64,000 nucleotides of DNA from Certhia americana (Eukaryota; Chordata; Aves; Passeriformes; Certhiidae), in NCBI GenBank assembly GCA_018697195.1, contig JAGMWU010000128.1:27181-91180 (forward strand). The letters are read 5' to 3'. This document shows, one piece after another, positions 14,701-27,300 of the stretch. The position numbers were made by a program, and so were the translations under genes. Position 1 is the stretch's first letter, and each line of letters begins with the position of its first letter. The notes beneath the pieces were generated by a model. It was not told where the DNA came from and ran no database searches. It saw only the letters and a program-made list of their open reading frames with translations.

Positions 14701-16387
14701 AACTTTTTCTTCCAAAGGCTTTGAGAATAGGGAGGATGAAAAACCCTCCCCCATTTGTTTGAGTGCAGGTATTCTATCCCCATAAAAAATCCAAACCCTG
14801 CCCTGCAACCACAACATTGACCAGTGGAAAGCTGCTAAGCACCCTGACTGTCCCACAGGACCTGTAAAGCTGCTGCTATACTACTCCTTCAAAAGATTCT
14901 TAAGGGTCCTAGTTAAACACAAGGCCATGAAACCATAAAGAGAGGATGGAGATAGCTATCCTGTGCAGTCTTCACAGTCAGCTCAAAGCATATGACCTGT
15001 TTTGTGCTGATCTGTTTGCAGAAGTCATGTCATTCTTGAGAAGTGTTTTTGTTTCCAAAACAAACACTACACACTTTTCATTGACTTGACAAAGTAGAAA
15101 AAAATTCCTCCCAATGAAAATAGCCAAATTGTGCTGGCAAGGCTCACAAATGCACGCATGTGAGTGGGAAAGGAAATGGAGAGCCCTTCCAGCTTTCCAA
15201 AGGGTTATTGCAAACAGCAAGGAGGAAGAAGGGATTTCACACATTAGGAAAAACACCATGATGGTGCTTGTCCTTAAAGCAGACGCTACACAGAAGGCCC
15301 TGGGTTGCACTGTCTGTTTAACACTTCTCTAATACCAAATGTTAGATGGAACTTCTTGTCACAGGGTGCACATCACAGCACTGTGATGGCTGCAGGTCAT
15401 TGTGCAGAGTGCTGCACAAACCACTCCTGAACCACCTTCACCTTCATATTTTTCTGGCCTAAACAACTTTGCTGTGCACCATGCAGAACCTACAGCAAAG
15501 CCAAGGACATCCCCGCATTCCAGTCTCCAGAGAGTTACAGATATCACATATACCAGCTGCTTCCTCAGCCATCCTGCAATGGGAAATCTGCAGGTCACAG
15601 ATGAAGAGGCAGACATGCTGCCTCCCAGTCACAGTGTAGGGAAACAGCACAACCATGCTGAAAAATTACTCTTTCAGTGTTCTCCCAAGAAAGTTAAAAA
15701 ATCTCATTTTTCACAGGCTTACACCTCTGCTGGGTTTTCACAGAGCTTCCCTGTGCAAACTGTGCTGGCAGGGACGCAGCTCCAGAGGAGTCAGGAAGGT
15801 TATCCTGCCTCTAGTAGAGGAGAGGGGGTGGGGGGAGATGAAGCCGAAGCCGGCTGAATTCCCACAGGCTTTGCATTATGAAAGCCATAAGCAGCAATCA
15901 GACAGCCTTCGTGAGTTTTCTTTAACCCCCTCCTTGCTGCTAAACAAGCATCTGAACCGACCTCTGAACAGCAAACACGTACTGGTGACACACAGCATAC
16001 ACATACTCAACCTCAAGGCAAAACAGGCAAGCATATAAAAAACCAGCCATTTACTTTCTTTCAATATTTTCCATGAGATGCAAGTTTCCTCTGTACTTGC
16101 ATTCATGGGTGCTGCAACCAGACCTGCTGCTCTCAAGCCTGCAGCTTAAAGGGGAAAAGAAAAAAAGCATTACAATCCAACTCTGCACATGCCCAGGACT
16201 TGTTACTTCAAGAAATGCCATCATTGTTCTCCAGCCAGGCAGTCAGGCGATGAACAGGCGTCACTATTGTCCACTGGCTGCCCGGGGGCTTTTACTAACA
16301 GCACTGAAGTATGAGCTCTTGAGAGGGTATCAAAGCTTTTGCACAAGGTCAGATCAGATTCATATATATCCTCTATTATTTGCTGAT

Positions 16388-16594
16388 AATCGTACAATCC
16401 TAAATGGTTTGGGTTGGAAAGGCTCTCAAAAAAGGATCGTCTCATTCCACCTCTCTGCCTTGGGTAGGGACACCTTGCACTAGACCAGCCTTCTCCAAAC
16501 TCCATCCAACCTGGCCTTGAACACCCCCAGGGACAGGGCAGCCTCATCTCCTCTGGGCAGCCTGTGCCAGGACCTCACCACCCTCACAGAAGAA
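16388..16594 (-). mobile_element. Truncated CR1 LINE, 3' end, minus orientation
   Basis: The reverse complement carries the CR1 3' signature: GGTGAGGTCCTGGCACAGGC, GTTCAAGGCCAGGTTGGAT, GGTCTAGTGCAAGGTGTCCC and TTTCCAACCCAAACCATT. The terminal octamer repeats have decayed. Only about 205 bp of the 3' region survives. It is in the same orientation as CFDP1, inside intron 5. The DNA immediately to the right (to about 16,860) is open in several frames but does not continue the CR1 consensus that I recognise. Confidence 0.9.
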
Positions 16595-17511
16595 TCAGTA
16601 GTAGATGCAATGAGAAGAGATGGCAGAAAACACATCTTCCCCTGGGATTCCCAGAAAAAAGAGTGGTCTCCAACAGAAACGTCAAATAAATCTGTTCCCT
16701 CCACTCCCTGCCTCAGCGGGTACAAGAGTATGTCACACATGTCCTTGCACACCCGGAGGGACATCTGCTGCCAACACAACATGGTTATCTGCCTCTGCAG
16801 AGGGTCCCTCTGTACAGCAACTGCCTCAAGGACCATGCGTGCTCTGAAAAGCACAGCGGCAAGGGCTCCGGGGCAAAGATGACTGGGCTGTAACCCAACA
16901 CATTAGTAAAGCTTTGAAACTCCTTGGATAGGGAAACAAAGTACTCCATGGCTTGGCAGACTGGATAAGAGCACCCTGGAGAGCTTGAGACAGACTGGAG
17001 CTTGTTTAAGGTGCCCTTTCAGCTCAGACGTGCACCAGTTCACTTGAGGCTCAGTTTTTCCACACAGGAATAAGACCAGTGGAAAAAAATGGGGGGCTCG
17101 GCCACCCCCACACCAGGACAGCAACAGCTGAAGTGAATCCCAGCTATCCTGACCATCTTCATGGCAGAGGAAATCCCCATAGACCAGGCAGACACTTGCT
17201 CAGCCTCTCCTGGTCTTTTTCTAGAATCAAACAAAAGAGACTGGTGACAGAGACTGGTGCCAGCTGAAGAGGTTGCAGCTCTGAAGAGAGACCAAGTGCT
17301 CTCCAAGTTCACCAACACCTCCTTTCAGGCAAGAAGGGAGAAAGTTTGCTTTAGTTAGTAACTAACCCTAATTGCTTTACTTCGCATCTTGATAGCAATC
17401 CAGCTAGCCTGAGCATGTCCATTTTCTAAACACAGTCCTGCGCAAGGCTGACAACATAGCATGCAGAACAGAGTTTTGGCTAACAAATGTGCTGGAAAAT
17501 ACTGGTGAGCT

Positions 17512-17571
17512 GATTTTCCATGAATGAGGCCACTAGTATGAGATTTTCCATGAATGAAGCCACCACTATGT
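17512..17571. repeat. Two-copy 30-bp tandem duplication
   Basis: Two adjacent 30-bp units begin GATTTTCCATGAATGA and differ at about four positions (AGGCCACTAGTATGA in the first, AGCCACCACTATGT in the second, aligned). This is a local tandem duplication in intronic DNA with no evidence of function. Confidence 0.85.
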
Positions 17572-20500
17572 GAAAAGCCTGGGGCTACAAGACTGCCTGA
17601 GAGCAAGGAGCATTACTCTACTCTGACTGCCACTCCAGCCTTACTTACTTGGTTCATATTTTATGAAGAATGATTCAGCTGAACTTGCTCCTTGACATGA
17701 GAAAAAGGGAGGAACATACGTGGGAAAGCAAGAGGATCTGGTATGGGGGAGACACTCAAGGGACACAGTACAGCTCAGTTAATATGCAAGGAAGCACTAC
17801 AAAAGCAAAATAAAACAGGAGTGGAAACAAATCTTCTTGGCAGACACATGCCCAAGGCATGGCACAGCTGGGGACAGGAGGTCTTAGCATCCATCTTCAA
17901 TCCCAGGATTTATCCATAAAGCAAGGCTGCCCTTCTCACCTCTCACTCCAACCAGAGCAAGTCCAGCATGGGAAGATACAGGGGTTTCCCTTCGCAACTT
18001 TGCAAGGGGTCTGGAATAAAAAATACAGCTGGCTTCATTCCCCATTAGCAGTTAATTTCCTCAATCATTTTCACAGAGGGAGAAAGAGAAATGCTCATGA
18101 TCCAAGAGATGAAAGCATATGAAAATAAGCCTCATAAACCTGCACTGCCCTAAGGGAAAATTGCCCCACAACTTTCATTGGGGAATTATCAAAGGCCTCA
18201 GATTAGTGGGGGGTTGTTTTTATTTTATAAGACAGATGCTTTAGAGCAGTAAGTCCTCAAATAGCTGAGATTCCATTCTGCTGAACCTCCAACGAGACTA
18301 GAAAAAGAAACAGCTGATCCCACTTAGTCCAGCCCAGGGATCCAGCTTAGCCACATCAAGACAGCGGACTGGAGTAAGGCACAGAGCTGTACAGGCATTG
18401 CTAAACTTCTTTCCAATAAGATGCCATTGCTCCAAAGAAAGGCAACTGCACAAGTGGTAGCACGGCCAGAGGAAAGCACAGCACAGAGTGAAAGAATCTC
18501 ATTCATTTCTGTTGCAAAACAGAGGCTGGGGTAGAAGGCATTGGCTCATTTGGCCTGAGAACAAGAAAGAACTGCTCCTGAGAGACTAGTTTTAAACAAG
18601 GATGTTTAGTGCAAGTTTTGCTTTGAGGCTGAAAGTGAGTATGAAACTTCCCATACTCAGAGCTCTGCTTCTTATCAAAATAGGCTCAGGAGAAAGAACT
18701 GTTCAGAAAAGGGGCAAAGTCCCCAAATGGCAGAGCTCTCCCACTCACAGTTAAGCCTCAGAGTGACTACAGCCCCGGATAAGCCTGTCTGCAGGAAGCA
18801 GTCAGGTCCCCAGCACAGGATTCAATGGCAGTGTGGCCACATCTCACAGCTTGGACAGCCAGACTCACCTGGCTCCTCAGCTGGGCTGTGAAACCCCTGC
18901 GGGTGCCCTCGCTGCTCCCAACCTGCACTGGCCGAGATGGGCACCCTCAGTGCTGTGGGTTTTCATTTCATGTGACACTGACTTCAAGAGGGGACGCAGA
19001 TGCTCAAAGCATGAGGTTTTTCACATGATTTACAAGTGTGCAACAGGCACTTATTTACTATGGCTGAAGAAAACACTTCAACACTGAATAGATCATTTCT
19101 CCAAAAGACAAACTTTCCTGTTCTGACACATACAAACATCTTTCAGTTCCACTAGCAAATAAAACCAAGATATTCCAAAAATTCACCTGACCTCATTACT
19201 ACATTGAATCAAAGAGTGGATACTTGTAAAACAACAGACAGACTGTTTTACTAGCATTGTTTTACTAACAATGAATAATTAAAATGAAGTTAATAAAAAC
19301 AAGAGATCTAAGACCCAAAGAGAAATTATTTACTTGGAACAGCTATTGCCACATTTAATCGTTCACAACAAAAGCATATGAATAGGAAATAAGTAAAACT
19401 AGCTCTAGGGCACAGAGTATTGTCCCTAGCTGGTTCATCATGGTCACAGAAAAGTATGTCATGCTGCTACACCCAGACGTTTGGCTCTGGTGGAAGGGGC
19501 TGGATCTCTCCGTCTGGGAGAACAGCACTCTCTGGAGCACATTAAGGGAAGTGCAGGGGAAAGATGGGAAGCTTTGAAGTCACTAGGAAGAGCAGAACTA
19601 TTCAAGTGTTTAAATGACTGAAAAAAAAAACCATCTCCAGCTTCCCCAAAGGTCTTGATTACTTGCTTTACTGACATTCTTACTCATCCTATACATGAAA
19701 AATGTGCAAAGGTTTTATCTAAATAATTGTTTGCAGTTGATGCTGAGCTGAAGACTGTAAATTCCTGCCTTCTGAGGAATAAAAGCCTATAGGATTGTTA
19801 TGAAATGAAATTGCTCCCTAGAGGCATGCAAGTACTGCAGCACTTGCTCTAAATCATCTGAAGATTCCAAAAACTGAGAGCCTGTGTCCACATATAATCT
19901 CAAGCAACTAGTGTTGGTCATAGTAGTAAAGGGATGCAGCCAACTCATGCAGAAAGAGCATCTTTTGAAAGAAAAAGCTTTGGATGCAAAGTAGCTCCCA
20001 GGAGAGGCCAGGCTGGAGAGAAAGGTCAGCTTAGAAATTACAGTAACATGTCAGGATGCTGCAAACAGTCACCAGGTTATCCCACCATCCCTGTCCTCCC
20101 ACAAAGATTGCCACCTTGGCTCCTCCTGCACACTGAAGGTGGGAGAGAAGCCATGGACAGATGTCTTCCTGTTGGAGTCCCTCTACTCCAGCATCAGCAT
20201 GTAGCAGAGTAAATGATTTTTAAAAGAAAACGCCTGAAGCTTTTCACACCATTTAATAGTCAGTCCATGTGAACTGCTCTACTGTAAGCTCTGGGAGGAA
20301 GGCATCTATCATGAACAGGCTAGAGTTTATCTGGCTTTCTTTGTTCAGGGCAAGTATGTGTTCTCAGGGTCAGAGCTTTCCTGCAGTGCCTCTTCCTGCT
20401 GGGTCTTGTGCTGAGGTCCAAACCCTTGCAGTCCCAATGCAGCCTGGGGGTCAGCAAGCACAGCACCTCCTGAACTCTGTGGGAGCAGTGCCTGCTTGCT

Positions 20501-21968
20501 TCAAAGGCAATCATACCCGGTGTTTATACCAGCCTACAAGGCATGAAAAGGCCTAGGAGGTCAAACATCCACCACTGTAATTTCAGGCAGGATCAAACAG
20601 AAAAGCAACGGCTGGACTGAGTGAGCAAGTCCATGTTTAATTATAAATGGTTTTGGTAATAAGCAAAAGCAAGAACAAAGCCAGTGAAAAACCTCTTTTT
20701 CTTTCTGGCTCCTGTTCAGGCTGTGTAGAAACAGCTGCCTAGAAGAGATTCTCAAATTAGATCCACCAACTACAGTTTTTCTATTTTCAGGACTGATACA
20801 GCAGCACTGCTCCCTGTGCAATGCCACTGTGCTTTGACAAGTGCCAAGGACAGACGGGCAGATCACAGCTGCTCCCACCGCAGGGCTGGGTCGCTGCAGG
20901 GTTTTCCCAGCCTGGAGCTCAACCCCCTGTTGAGTCTCACAAGTACATGCACAGAGTCATTTTGCAGTAAGCTGCTTGGAGGATTTGATTTGCTTTAACA
21001 TACTCTGAATATGAAATGCTGCTTGTAAAATGGGATTATTAGTGCAGAGATGATGGACCCTGCTCACAGGTCCTGCCTGGCCTGGGGAGAGGACAAAAAA
21101 CATCTCTGCGGGTCCCTCCATCAGGTCATGCATTTCATTTACAGCCTGGATCTACTCTTGCTTTCCCCAAAAGGTCCTGGAGCAGTGGTTAAGGAAAGGA
21201 AATAAGCCCTAAAACAAGAAGGCTTAACTGAGTGGGTGGAGGGCTTTTTTTAGATGCTGGGAGCCGTCCACCCATTTATTGGGGCAGCAAGTGAGAAGGG
21301 ATCAGTGGGTCCCCTCACCACATGAGATACCTCTGATGGCATCAGCAAGAGCTTAAAAGAACCCAAGAATACAACAGAAACAACTGGAACAGAGTATCAC
21401 AACCCCAAACCTCTCCAACAAACCATTACCCACTGCTCCCAGAACATTGCCTAGCTGTGTGTTACAGGAGGACATGATGGGAATAATGTGAAGGCTGGGA
21501 AACCACCACATCCCTGGGAACCAAGGGCTTCTGACCTTTCTAGCAAAGCCTGCTGAGAGAACTGGGTGGGTTGTTTTGTACTCCTGGCTTTAATTACAGC
21601 CAAGTGTTTAAGTTATTCTCCTCCAACCACCCCCATGTCCCTCACAAGCACAAATCTAGCTTTTTATAGCACATCCGGTATGGATGTTAAACACATTCAG
21701 GAAATGCACTTTCAGCCCCAAACATCCCCTCCCCTGGACCAGTTAGTTTGCAAGGGTTTATAACATGGAGATGTGGAGCCGGATGTTTGGTTTTGTGACC
21801 GCTGCTTTTCTGGATTACTTCTGTCTGTTTAGAGAAGGGAAATTCAATAAATGCAAGGTAGGCTGGCTGCATTCAGAAATAATGCATGCTGCTTGCAAGG
21901 TGAAGAAAGAAAAGCCAGATGGAGAGGCCACTCTTAGCTGCTCAGATTCCCTGCACACAGGGCAAGGC

Positions 21969-21988
21969 TTTTTTTTTTTTTTTTTTTT
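21969..21988. repeat. T20 homopolymer tract
   Basis: An uninterrupted run of 20 T within presumed CFDP1 intron 5, the longest homopolymer in the window. It creates an artificial poly-lysine stretch in a minus-strand chance frame covering 21,815-22,432. Confidence 0.85.
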
Positions 21989-24351
21989 AATAGCTGACAA
22001 AGCTCCTGGGGGCTGACAATGGCTCACAGCACAGTGGGTGTCCATAGGCACAGCTAAGATCCCAAAATCACGTTTTTCACTGCCTTGTGGCAAATAGACT
22101 GGGGCTCTCCCATAATGCATAAGGGAAAAATGTACCCTCCTCCCCAAAACTTCTATTTTAAGTAAACAAAAGGTGCAAAGAACTGTCAGGATATGCCAGG
22201 CTCTGTTGGTCCCCAAGCACTGCTCTGGCATGTCACCAAGGTTTTGCTCTAGAGCAGCAGGGTCTGGATAGCTTGGCTCAAGTCTAAAACCTGACCTTTG
22301 TAATTTTCTTAACATATAGGGCTTGCCTCTTGTTTTAAGGAATACCACAAGCCCGCCAGTAATTTTCTCACCTGAAAATACCCTGGCTGGCTTCCCAGCT
22401 GGAAGCATCTTCCTAAGGCCAAAGGCAAGCAAGTTTGGTGGCAGTCTCAGGGATCACTCTTGGGTACAAGTCCAAGACACCTGGAGCACTCTCAGATCAG
22501 AGCTCCCATGCTGGCCAGATTGCCCCAGAGAACCTCCTGCTAAAGCCTCAAGAGAGCTGGGCTGTTCCACACATTGATCCAAACACCACTGCTGTTCCTC
22601 TGCAGTAGGATCCCTGCACAAAGCCAGGATGCACTGCAGGAGGTTGGGAAAGGGAAGGTATTTGGGGCTGTGCTGCATTGTGGTATGGTGCTCTGAAGAA
22701 AGGCAAGAATACAAGCCCAGGATATTTTTCCCCACCTCTCTCCACAGCCAGGTCGCCTCATACTCTGGGCAAGGTACTGTCAGTAGGACATTACACATCA
22801 GCAAGCTGAACAATGGCCTAATTAAGCTGCTTCCAAAATAATCACACTGAAGGAAAGTTAAGGAAGTCCTTGAACTCATTCCTTATATTGGTTTTTAGTC
22901 CACTTTTTTTCATATTTGATGTGAATTCTTCAGGTATCTGCAACATTAACTCAGACTGAGCTGTGGCTATTACTCCTGAGCAATCCAACCATGCTCCCTG
23001 GTAATGACCAGGCTGCACAGGCCCACTGGCCACCCAGCTCCTCCCCTGGGCCTGTAAGACACAGGAGGAAATGTGGACCTCTGCTGAACTGGAAGGTGGA
23101 GCTTTCCCAGTGGGCTGCTAAACCTGTCTGCACTCAGAACAGCAGGGCAACTGCTGGGGAAAGTGGAAGGCAGGTTTGAAGACACAGGACCACCAGCAGT
23201 GTGCACTATGCGGAGCTGCCTCAGCTTCAGCTGCCACTTGAACAAAATTTGGCCACCAAAACTGCACAAAGAATGCCAGACCAACCAAAGGCAAGTTGTT
23301 CAGCACAAAACCCTGTACACAACGCTTAGGTTACAATTAACGAGCTCTGCAGGGACAAACCCTTGTGCAGTGTGAACAAGAGCATGAAGATATGCTCATC
23401 TTTGCCTTCATTCAGCTCAGAGAACAGCAGCTGCCAAGGGTCATGCACACATACACACTATGCTTTCACTACCCTAAGCTAAGTACCAGCTGTGCAACAC
23501 TTAGCTGGAAAAATGAGTGACAATCCAGCTGCAGCAATTGAGTAACAGCATCTCAGGGAAAGGCAGCCTTAACTCACACTGGAGAATTGCTCTAAGTAGA
23601 TGGGATGCACAATATATTCATTTGATGGGTATTGTTTCTGTGTGATCAAATCACATGCAGCTGATGTCTTTCAAACATACATGCAAACAACAGACTTAAA
23701 TAAAAATCATCACTGGAACACAGAAGCATCTCCTCTATCCCTAAGAAGCTGGTGATCTCCCAGACTCATCAAGAACCAGACTGGCATGTCAGATGCACAG
23801 GGGACCCGACCTCCTTGTATCTTTGACAAGCATTATGATAATCTCAGAATTAGGTGTTAGAGCTTGAACAGAAAAGTGACAAATCCACATCACATTGATG
23901 TTAAAGAACATCAAAGAGGGAAAAACATCTCTCATTTAAATGTTCACCCAAAGTCTCTAAGAAGCCACAGCCCAGCCTGACATGGCTTTTTATAGCCCTG
24001 AGAAGCACCTGTCAAAGGAACTGCAGGGAATCTCAGGCCTGTTCCTTGGCTACCTGCAGTTTCATCAGGCTGCTTGAGACAGTCAAACCACTATATCCTT
24101 ACTAGGATAAATGATTTAAGAGGATTAAAAAATCTGAGCCTGAATCTATGAAGTGAGTCACTGGAACTCACGGGTTGCTTCCCCCATTTCCCTCCAGCTG
24201 AAATCGTCTCACCTTCCAGGCCTAGTCTTGCTCCCACTGAAATCCTGCAGAAAACAAACACTCATTAAATACTGCAGAGCCTGCACTATTGGCTCGAGTG
24301 CCATCTTTCTCACTAAGGGCCCATACCTGGCCAGGAAAATCCCATACTCAC

Positions 24352-27300
24352 CCCGAGACTGTCGGCAAGGAAGCTGGAGCTGCTGACTGCAGTTTCTCTT
24401 GCTGCTTCAGGAAAGATTTAGCTTCTTTTGAGTTTGAGTCCACTTCCTTAGTCACTCTGTTGGACAAAAAGAGACAAACCAGAGGGTAAGGAAGAGCTAT
24501 ACTCAATAGTAAAATAAAAGATCCATCAAGGAAACACAGAAAATAGGTAAAAGAGTCTCCACAGCCCCTGCACAGAGATCACCTTAATCAGCTGCAAGCT
24601 AAGGAACACACATCTTGTTAAGATTTCATTCCAGTGGCAAACCCTCTACATTCATGGCAGAAAAAAGAAAAAGAGTAGCTAATTAGAGCTGAGGGAGGAG
24701 GTTTTTTTTTTTCCTTCTCACAAACTGGAATGCTTCATTCAAACAGGCCTGTCTCACTAGTTGCTACTAAATGCTCTCCTCAGGTCACTGAGGGCAGTTC
24801 CAGGCCCTTAATTGGGCTCTTGATTCTCTCATTTTCTGGTCAGTGAGGCAGCTCTTCTGCCACCCACGTCTCACAGCCCATGGCACACAGGCTTGGCAAC
24901 ATCTGCAACCCAAACCAGAGCATGAAAACTGGCTCTGGGAATAGGCAATGGGAGAAAAAGCTCTGACAAGGCAGAATGTACAAATTTACTCTCATTTTCT
25001 AGTTAATTTTTGTTTGAGGCCCCGAGGGTGCAAAATATTGAACTTCAAAAAATTATAAATCAATATGGCATCTACAGCAGGGAATGAATTATAAACATGA
25101 GAAAGAATCTCTAGCAAACCACTCAATAATTAATTGTTGGAAAACCCCAGCTACTTTAGCCCCCTCATTTACCATGACCTGCCTCCAGCAACACGCTTTT
25201 CACGCTCTCAGTAGCTCTTAATGAGGTTGCCCTGATTTGCCAAGCTAACAATTTTGTTCCCATGGAGCACAAGCCTGTGATCCTCTCCAGGGCCCTGCAG
25301 CTCTGTGGGCACAGAGGCAGCCTGATCCACAGCTCAGTCAGCACAGAAGAAACAATGCTCCATCTCAACCTCCTGCAGCATGGGCCTCTGGCTGCATCTG
25401 CTCCAGCAAGGATGTGCAGGCTCATCCCTGGTCTAGACCATATGCTGATGAGAGGCTGAAAGCCTGGCTGGCCATGGGATCTCCCCTGGCTACATCAAGT
25501 CAGGCTAATCACTGTTTACTTCCTATGCACCAACCTGACCCCACAACTTCCATGAAAGAACTGGCTAACAGTCATGGAGAAACCCCAGGAGCTGCAGCCC
25601 CAGGTAGATTTCTGCTGGGCTAGCTTTAAGGAAGGTGACACAGAGTTATCAGTTAACCCTGGAGGCACTGATGCCCTGAAATCTCACTCACAACTAGTGC
25701 ATCCATGTCTCCACCCTGACAGGGAATCAGCATCTGAAACTTCCTTCCTCCTTCTCCACAGACTGCAAATGCAGTGGAAAAGGCACAATAATAAATGGCT
25801 GTGCTGTACAACTGCTCAGCCTTGTTCTGCCAGTGCAGGAGGAGATTAACCCCATTTCCCCCCTGCATTGTTACACGCCTTTCAAACCATGGCAGTCATG
25901 TGGATAGAGACAAATCCCACACTATGAATATTTAGAAGTGTTTGCTGATCAGACTGGTAGGGCAAGGGGTAGGAAAAGCTGAAAAGCAGTTCAGGAAGGA
26001 AAAAAAAACCTTGCTAAAGCATCATCACAATTTAGCAAACACACCATTCAGTCACATCATGTGGCAGTCATACACCAAAGGTTACCCTACATCCATGGAT
26101 TTCATTTCACAGGATAAACTTGGTGTCTTCATGCAGCAACAAGACAGATTCCCCCCAATCATGAAGCTGAGTTCAGATCAATGCAATCACACAGTCTGTT
26201 TATTTTCAAATGCAGCATCTAAACAGCCAGCTCTGACCCCTGCCAAGCTGAGAAGCAGCACCCTCTCTTGTGCACTCTGCAGTGCTGGCTCCTGGCAGGG
26301 TCCCTCTCCTCTTGTCACCCCCTGCACTGCTGTGCCAACAGGGTTCACTCCCACCATACAGGGAGCACGTGAGCCAAAGAGAAAAACATCAGGCAACCTC
26401 AAGGGCACCGGAATACAAGAGGTGTAGCACAGTAACCACATGCCCTGGGGAAAAATCCAAATTCTAGATTGGTCTCAATACAGCCATAGGACCTGCTCCT
26501 GGGTTGGATCCCAGCTGTTGAACCCTGCATGTTTCTGGGCCTTGAAGAGTGTAGAACCAAGAGGAGGCAGGGGGTGGGAAAGCAGGGAGAGGTCACTGAA
26601 AGCATGCCTTCCCACTGACTCTGCTAAGAGATGACAGTCCAGCTCAGCTCCCACAAACCTAGAGGGATCTGGCAATTAGGTAATTTACAGGATCTGGCCA
26701 GATAGAACAGTGAGCAAGTCTTCAAAGCCAGTGGCAGAGCTGAGATCTCAGCACTGGGCCCTTGGCCTTAACCTCCTGTGCATCTTCAGCCTTCTCCAGC
26801 CAAGAGACAGAACTAACTGATGTCTCCCCTGCCAGCTGAGGAAAAGAAAGGCACAAGGCTAAAATGAGAAATAGCTCCAGGGATTTGCACTCCGACACTT
26901 TGCACACTCTTGGTTGGACCAGCACTACAAGCCACAGCTCTTGGAACAGGACAATGCTCAATCCCAGACAGGGTCAGAAAGCAGAAAATACAGGGAGAGT
27001 CTGGCAGAAAATACAGGGAGAGTCTGGCAGAAAATACAGGGAGAGTCTGACACAGGCCTCCAATGACAGACACTTCAGTTATCCAGGGGTACAAGACAGG
27101 TTGTTACCAAGGGTTTACTTCTGCTTTGATTCTCACGCCCTCCTCCATCTCAGGGTACCAGTAACAACATCTGAGCACAAAATAAAACAATTAATTCCAT
27201 TTTCTTTGCTCCCTTTGGCCTGCCAGCAGCTGCTCTAACATATATTTTTGGAGTTGTCTGCTGCAGAAATTCAGCTGCAAAGCTGCATGCAACCTGTTCC

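Larger units (their letters stand above)
1..24351 (-). other. CFDP1: Probable CFDP1 intron 5 (5' part; right boundary seen)
   Basis: The right edge is a GTGAGT donor directly following CFDP1 exon 5. Reading the minus strand leftward I could not find the two missing C-terminal exons of CFDP1 (the BCNT domain), so this stretch is probably one long intron that continues beyond the window. It is moderately AT-rich and non-coding, with two truncated CR1 copies (8,582 and 16,388), T-tracts at 6,362-6,378 and 21,969-21,988, and a 30-bp tandem duplication at 17,512. Open frames here lack convincing flanking splice sites or recognisable protein similarity. An overlooked small exon cannot be excluded. 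Confidence 0.65.

Noticed and set aside
16480..16854. 124-codon minus-strand frame beside the CR1 copy
   Set aside because: The part from 16,480 to about 16,594 is CR1 sequence; the rest matches no reverse transcriptase motif and no known gene.
21815..22432. 205-codon minus-strand frame with a poly-lysine stretch
   Set aside because: The lysines come from the T20 tract. There are no splice sites or protein similarity, and it lies in a CFDP1 intron.
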